Under the pieces are notes generated by a model, which made no database searches, was not told the origin of the DNA, and saw nothing but the letters and a program-made list of their open reading frames with translations. Below, piece by piece: positions 60,410-64,000 of a stretch of 64,000 nt of DNA; within the stretch, counting starts at the first letter, position 1, and every line of letters starts with the position of its first letter. Source of the DNA: Calamus simplicifolius (taxonomy: Eukaryota > Streptophyta > Magnoliopsida > Arecales > Arecaceae); contig UESW01004627.1 in assembly GCA_900491605.1 (NCBI GenBank), positions 545,131 through 609,130 of the forward strand. The letters are read 5' to 3'. The position numbers and the translations under genes were made by a program.

Positions 60410-61910
60410 GATGGGCAGAGGTAGATCTACCAACGATATACGGAGTGAGCAGGGACGTAGCTTTGGAGATGGAGAGTTTGGATCTCCATACATCGCACAG
60501 CCTTCGACCTCTCCAGCAGTCGGCGGTGATCCTGCATTGGTATTACCATCCAGCCGATCGGCACATACCTCCGAGAGTTCTTCCACCATCGGCCGCACCG
60601 TACTTCGACTGGATGCTCATGGGCTGTAAGTATATACTAATTAAAAATATATGTTTATGTTTTTAAGTCAATTACTTATAAATGCATTTTTTTAACAGAT
60701 TTATTGAGCAGCATCATGTATCGAGCCACATCAGCTCCGTATTTCAGAGGCGTGCAGATCCCAGTGGCTACGATTGGCGCCACGTATCTGCAGCCACGAG
60801 GGAGTTTTATTTTTCTGAGTTTTAGGTAAACTTATTAAATACAATTTATCACTGATATAAATTTCTTAATCTTAATAAATTCTAAAACTAACTATTTATT
60901 TTAATGCAGAAAAAGTTTACGTGGGACCTTGCCAGCCATGATGCCATTAGGGCAGCATGGGAGGCTCTTACGGGACGCCGATACTCCGACATGCTTCATC
61001 GTTGGAGGTCATCGGGTCAGCATCCTGCGCATGTGCCAGAGGGTATTTGGCACGAGTGGCAGCAGGCCTGGCAGTCCGATGGCTGGCACAGGAGGTCCGC
61101 ATCAGCCAGCACGAACCACCGATCCGAGAGGGGCGGTCCTGGCACGGGTCTCTCCTGCCACACTTCGGGCTCCATTTCGATTCAGGAGCACAGACGCCGT
61201 ATGGTAAGAAAACATAAATAATTTAATTACTAATTTAGTTATTTACAAATATTTGTATTAATATCAATTTTTTTATTGTTATAGTCTGAGCAGGAGGGTG
61301 GAGATCCTGGTGAGTTTCGTCTATTTAGGGCGACACACACCAGGAGGACGTTCCTGGGTCGATACGCGATCACGGGAGGTTGCGGTAAGAAATTAACTTT
61401 ATGTAGTATCTGTTTAATTTCTAAAATTTTATTTAGAAAAATTTATTGATTCATTTATTGTTGATTTTATAATTCAAAGACACGAGTCGAGGAGCTTCGC
61501 TCCCAGGCATCGCAGGTCGACTCCACTGATGGGGAGACGCCCGTCGAACTCTCAGCAGAGGAGAGTCGACGTGTGTTTTTGGAGGCTGTTGGTGCCCAGC
61601 CACGAGACCGCAGGGTCTATGGTCTGGGCACTAGAGCTTCTGCATATTTTTCCCATCAGGCCTCAGCTCGCGATATTCTGGTGATATTCCTGCCGAGCGT
61701 TTAGACGACATTCGGAGATCTATTACGGAGGAGGTTCGGCAGGACGTTCGTCAGGAGGTTCGGCAGGAGGTCGAGCACAAGTTCGAGCAGCGTATGCGAG
61801 GCCATCAGCAGGAGCTTGCAGACGTACGAGATCAGATGCGTCAGTTGCAGGATATGGTTAGCCGCATATCGCAGGGTTTACAGCCTCCACGTGATCGCTC
61901 GGATTCTTAA
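60410..61910 (+). pseudogene. Second CACTA gene (plant En/Spm, PF03004-like)
   Basis: Exons by eye: 60410-~60627 (MMGRGRSTNDIRSEQGRSF), ~60700-60825, ~60910-61203 (WDLASHDAIRAAWEALTGRR), ~61285-61384 (SEQEGGDPGEFRLF, ATHTRRTFLGRYAITGG) and ~61481-61910. The last exon has DGETPVELSAEESRRVFLEA and RDRRVYGLGTRAS, typical of the second protein in plant En/Spm elements. After a one-base shift near 61690 it ends in a coiled coil (EEVRQDVRQEVRQEVEHKFE) with the stop at 61908. An in-frame TAG at 60823-60825 sits at an exon end and may lie in the intron. In En/Spm the second protein binds subterminal repeats; I assign that role only by position and similarity. Confidence 0.7.
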
Positions 61911-62089
61911 TGTATTTTTTTTACTTTTTATATTTTGTACATGAAAACTTCAAAATTTTATTATATTAATTATTTTTAAAATTGAATGATTATTGTTTGG
62001 ATCAATATGAGTGAAGAATGTTTCGATCAATATTTAAATGTAACGAAATTGTATTAACCGTTTTAATTTTTAATTTTTTATTTTTTTTA

Positions 62090-62786
62090 AAAAAAATTAA
62101 TTAGCGATGCATTAGCGACTGAAATTGCATCACTAATATTTTTAAAATATTATTATTAAATATTATGACGTAATGACCTGGCATTGCAATATTTTTTTAA
62201 AAAATTAATTAGTGATGCATTAGTGACTAAATTACGTCGCTAATATATCTAAAATATATTATTAAATATTGCGATGAAATGACATGGTGTCGCAATATTT
62301 TAAAAAAAATTAATTAGCAACGCATTAGCGACTTAAATTGCGTTGCTAATATATCTAAAATATTATTATTAAATATTGCGACGTAATAACCTCGCGTTGT
62401 AATATTTTTAAAAAAATTAATTAGCGATGCATTAGTGACGCAAATTGCGTCGCTACTATATCTAAAATATTATTATTAAATATTGCGACGCAACTAAATG
62501 CATCACAATATTGCGACGCAATTGAATGCCTCGCAATATTTAATAATATTATTAAATATTATAAATTAGTTTTAAAATTAGCAATACATTTAGGATGCGT
62601 CGCAATTTTGCGACGCATTGGTGCATCGCAGAGAGTCGCTATGAAGCGACACAATTGCTACAAATTGAGATTGCGACGATCATCTGAGCAACGCCGTCAT
62701 TGCGTCGCTATTGCATCGCAATAGCATGTTTAGCGATGCATTAGCGATGCATTTGGGCGTCGCTATATTTTTGTTCTCTTGTAGTG
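62090..62786. repeat. CACTA 3' subterminal repeats and terminus
   Basis: Four units of about 105-110 bp start AATTAATTAGCGATGCATTA at about 62095, 62204, 62308 and 62415. They carry variants of GCGACGCA / TGCGTCGC. Denser GCGACGCA motifs continue to 62770 and the end is TTCTCTTGTAGTG. Many motif copies differ by C-to-T or G-to-A changes (GCGATGCA, GTGATGCA). Confidence 0.85.
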
Positions 62787-62989
62787 AACCTCGGCTGATC
62801 ATGTTACGAATTAATGGCATGCATCGATAAGATCATTGTGTTATACTAGTATGTATGGCAAAACTAATATTTATAGATTGAAGCAGATTGATAATCTATG
62901 ATGGTTGATGTCGGCTAATGCATGCAACATGTCATTATCAAAATTGAATGTTAGATTTTTTAATAATACTAGTATTATTGTTTTGTTAT

Positions 62990-63270
62990 ATGACATTAAG
63001 ATAAATTAGTTAGTTAGTCACCAAAGTGGTTAAACTAATTTATATTAGTCATATAATTTATGAGATTTTTTGATATTAGTATTATTGTATAATTATATGA
63101 CATCAAGATTAAATTAGTTAGTTAGTCACCAAAGTGGCCGAACTAATTTATATTCAGTCATATAATTTATAAAAAATTTAACAATATGACATCAAGATTG
63201 AATTAGTTAGTTAGTCACCAAAGTGGCCAAACTAATTTACATTCAGTCATATAATTTATGAAATTTTATA
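62990..63270 (+). repeat. Three-copy ~95-105-bp tandem repeat
   Basis: TTAGTTAGTTAGTCACCAAA begins each unit near 63006, 63113 and 63206, followed by GTGG(C/T)(C/T)(A/G)AACTAATTTA and AGTCATATAATTTATGA. No coding content. The flanks (62787-62990 and 63270-63540) are AT-rich with nothing recognised. Confidence 0.85.
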
Positions 63271-63540
63271 AAATATTGTTAAAGATTTGTTGGTTGATAG
63301 AAATTAAGAATTCGCCCAAAGATGGATTAATATTCTATAACTAACAAACCTAAAGGAAAAAAAATCTAATATTCTCTTATCAAATATAATATGGATATCC
63401 AAAGATATAAGATTTATTAATTTTTTAAAAAGTTTAAATAGCATTCTAATTATGATGTATATTGTTGTATTTATCCAAATAAAATCTACAATATATTATG
63501 TGTTTAATTATCTGAATTTGAGCATTTATGTTTTTGCAGT

Positions 63541-64000
63541 TGTTTCTCTACATTCACATGCTTCTGCCGTTACTATCTTTAATAGCTTAAACTTCTCTGA
63601 ATGGCGTGAGCAAGTCAATTTTCATTTAGGTGTCTTGGATCTTGACTTGGCACTATTAGAAGAAAAGTCTACTGACATTACGGACATGAGCAGTGAGGCA
63701 GAGAAGTTAAAACATAAAGCATGAGACAGATCTAATATATTATGTCTAAGTTTCATGCGAATGATAATTGCCAACAATATTAAGTCTACTCTTCCAGAAA
63801 GTGTAGCAGATAAGGAATATCTTAAGCTTATGGAAGAGCGCTTTCGTTCCGCTGATAAGTCACTTGCAGGGATACTGATGGCTGAACTCACGACCATGAA
63901 ATATGATGGGTCGCGAAGTATGCAGCAATATGTCCTAGATATGACTAATATTGCAGCAAGACTTAAGACTCTAGGAATGGTTGTGGATGACTCCTTTTTA
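63541..64000 (+). pseudogene. copia-type gag, N-terminal part, cut by window end
   Basis: The frame reads FNSLNFSEWREQVNFHLGVL, DLDLALLEEK, then a TGA at 63722 where Gag proteins of this family usually have Trp before DRSN. It continues in the same frame with SFMRMIIANNIKSTLPESVA, YLKLMEERFRSADKSLAGIL and MQQYVLDMTNIAARLKTLGM to the window edge. These are the conserved parts of copia Gag. The start codon is not certain; the frame opens near 63452. One nonsense codon is the only visible defect. Confidence 0.8.

Larger units (their letters stand above)
56617..62786 (+). mobile_element. CACTA (En/Spm) transposon, 5' end not located
   Basis: It carries two genes in the usual order, TNP2-type transposase then an En/Spm-type second protein. 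A subterminal repeat region follows, with a 3' terminus TTCTCTTGTAGTG at 62774-62786, whose complement starts CACTACAAGAGAA. The 5' CACTACAAG terminus was not found upstream, so the start given is the transposase ATG. Confidence 0.85.

Overview
The window is plant nuclear DNA, most likely from a monocot with a large, repeat-rich genome. A palm is my guess, but the sequence alone does not settle it. Evidence: a conserved plant gene with GT-AG introns, Ty3/gypsy and Ty1/copia retrotransposons, a CACTA transposon and a Mutator-like (MULE) transposon, many of them nested. There are no bacterial-type genes or operons.

Layout. 1-6156: 3' half of a Tat-type Ty3/gypsy element on the plus strand. It has the integrase end, a 16-copy ~76-bp tandem array, a three-exon antisense gene with a Transposase_28-like (PF04195) protein, and a 3' LTR that carries its own tandem repeats. 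6157-~8760: decayed copia reverse transcriptase/RNase H and a probable LTR. ~8970-13480: AT-rich sequence without recognisable genes. ~13500-~24250: the only clear host gene, a COP1-interactive protein 1 (CIP1)-like coiled-coil protein of 1,814 residues. It has an inferred ~4.1-kb 5'UTR intron that holds an antisense SRP-receptor-alpha pseudogene and a gypsy LTR remnant. Its coding sequence contains eleven 210-bp (70-aa) tandem repeats.

25142-53320: a 28.2-kb Mutator-like transposon, the most striking object here. It is bounded by a 9-bp target duplication (ATGTACCAT), has ~1.5-kb terminal inverted repeats, and is packed with arrays of an ACGACACCC / GGGTGTCGT motif. It encodes a FAR1-type transposase (minus strand) and a Ulp1/C48-protease-like gene (plus strand), both broken. 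Two copia elements with intact 5-bp target duplications sit inside it (28552-38341, TAACG; 43573-48359, TCGTT), as does a foreign segment of unknown type. Without the two copia insertions and their duplications it would be about 13.6 kb.

53341-~55190: an LTR-like region, a copia gag fragment, an N and a GC-rich repeat. 56617-62786: a CACTA (En/Spm) element with a TNP2 transposase gene, a second gene of plant En/Spm type, subterminal repeats and a recognisable 3' terminus. 63000-64000: a small tandem repeat and the start of another copia gag.

Almost everything outside the CIP1-like gene is mobile DNA at different stages of decay. The MULE arms, the gypsy 3' region and the CIP1 coiled coil all show tandem amplification. 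Identifications rest on motifs read by eye; no database search was possible.
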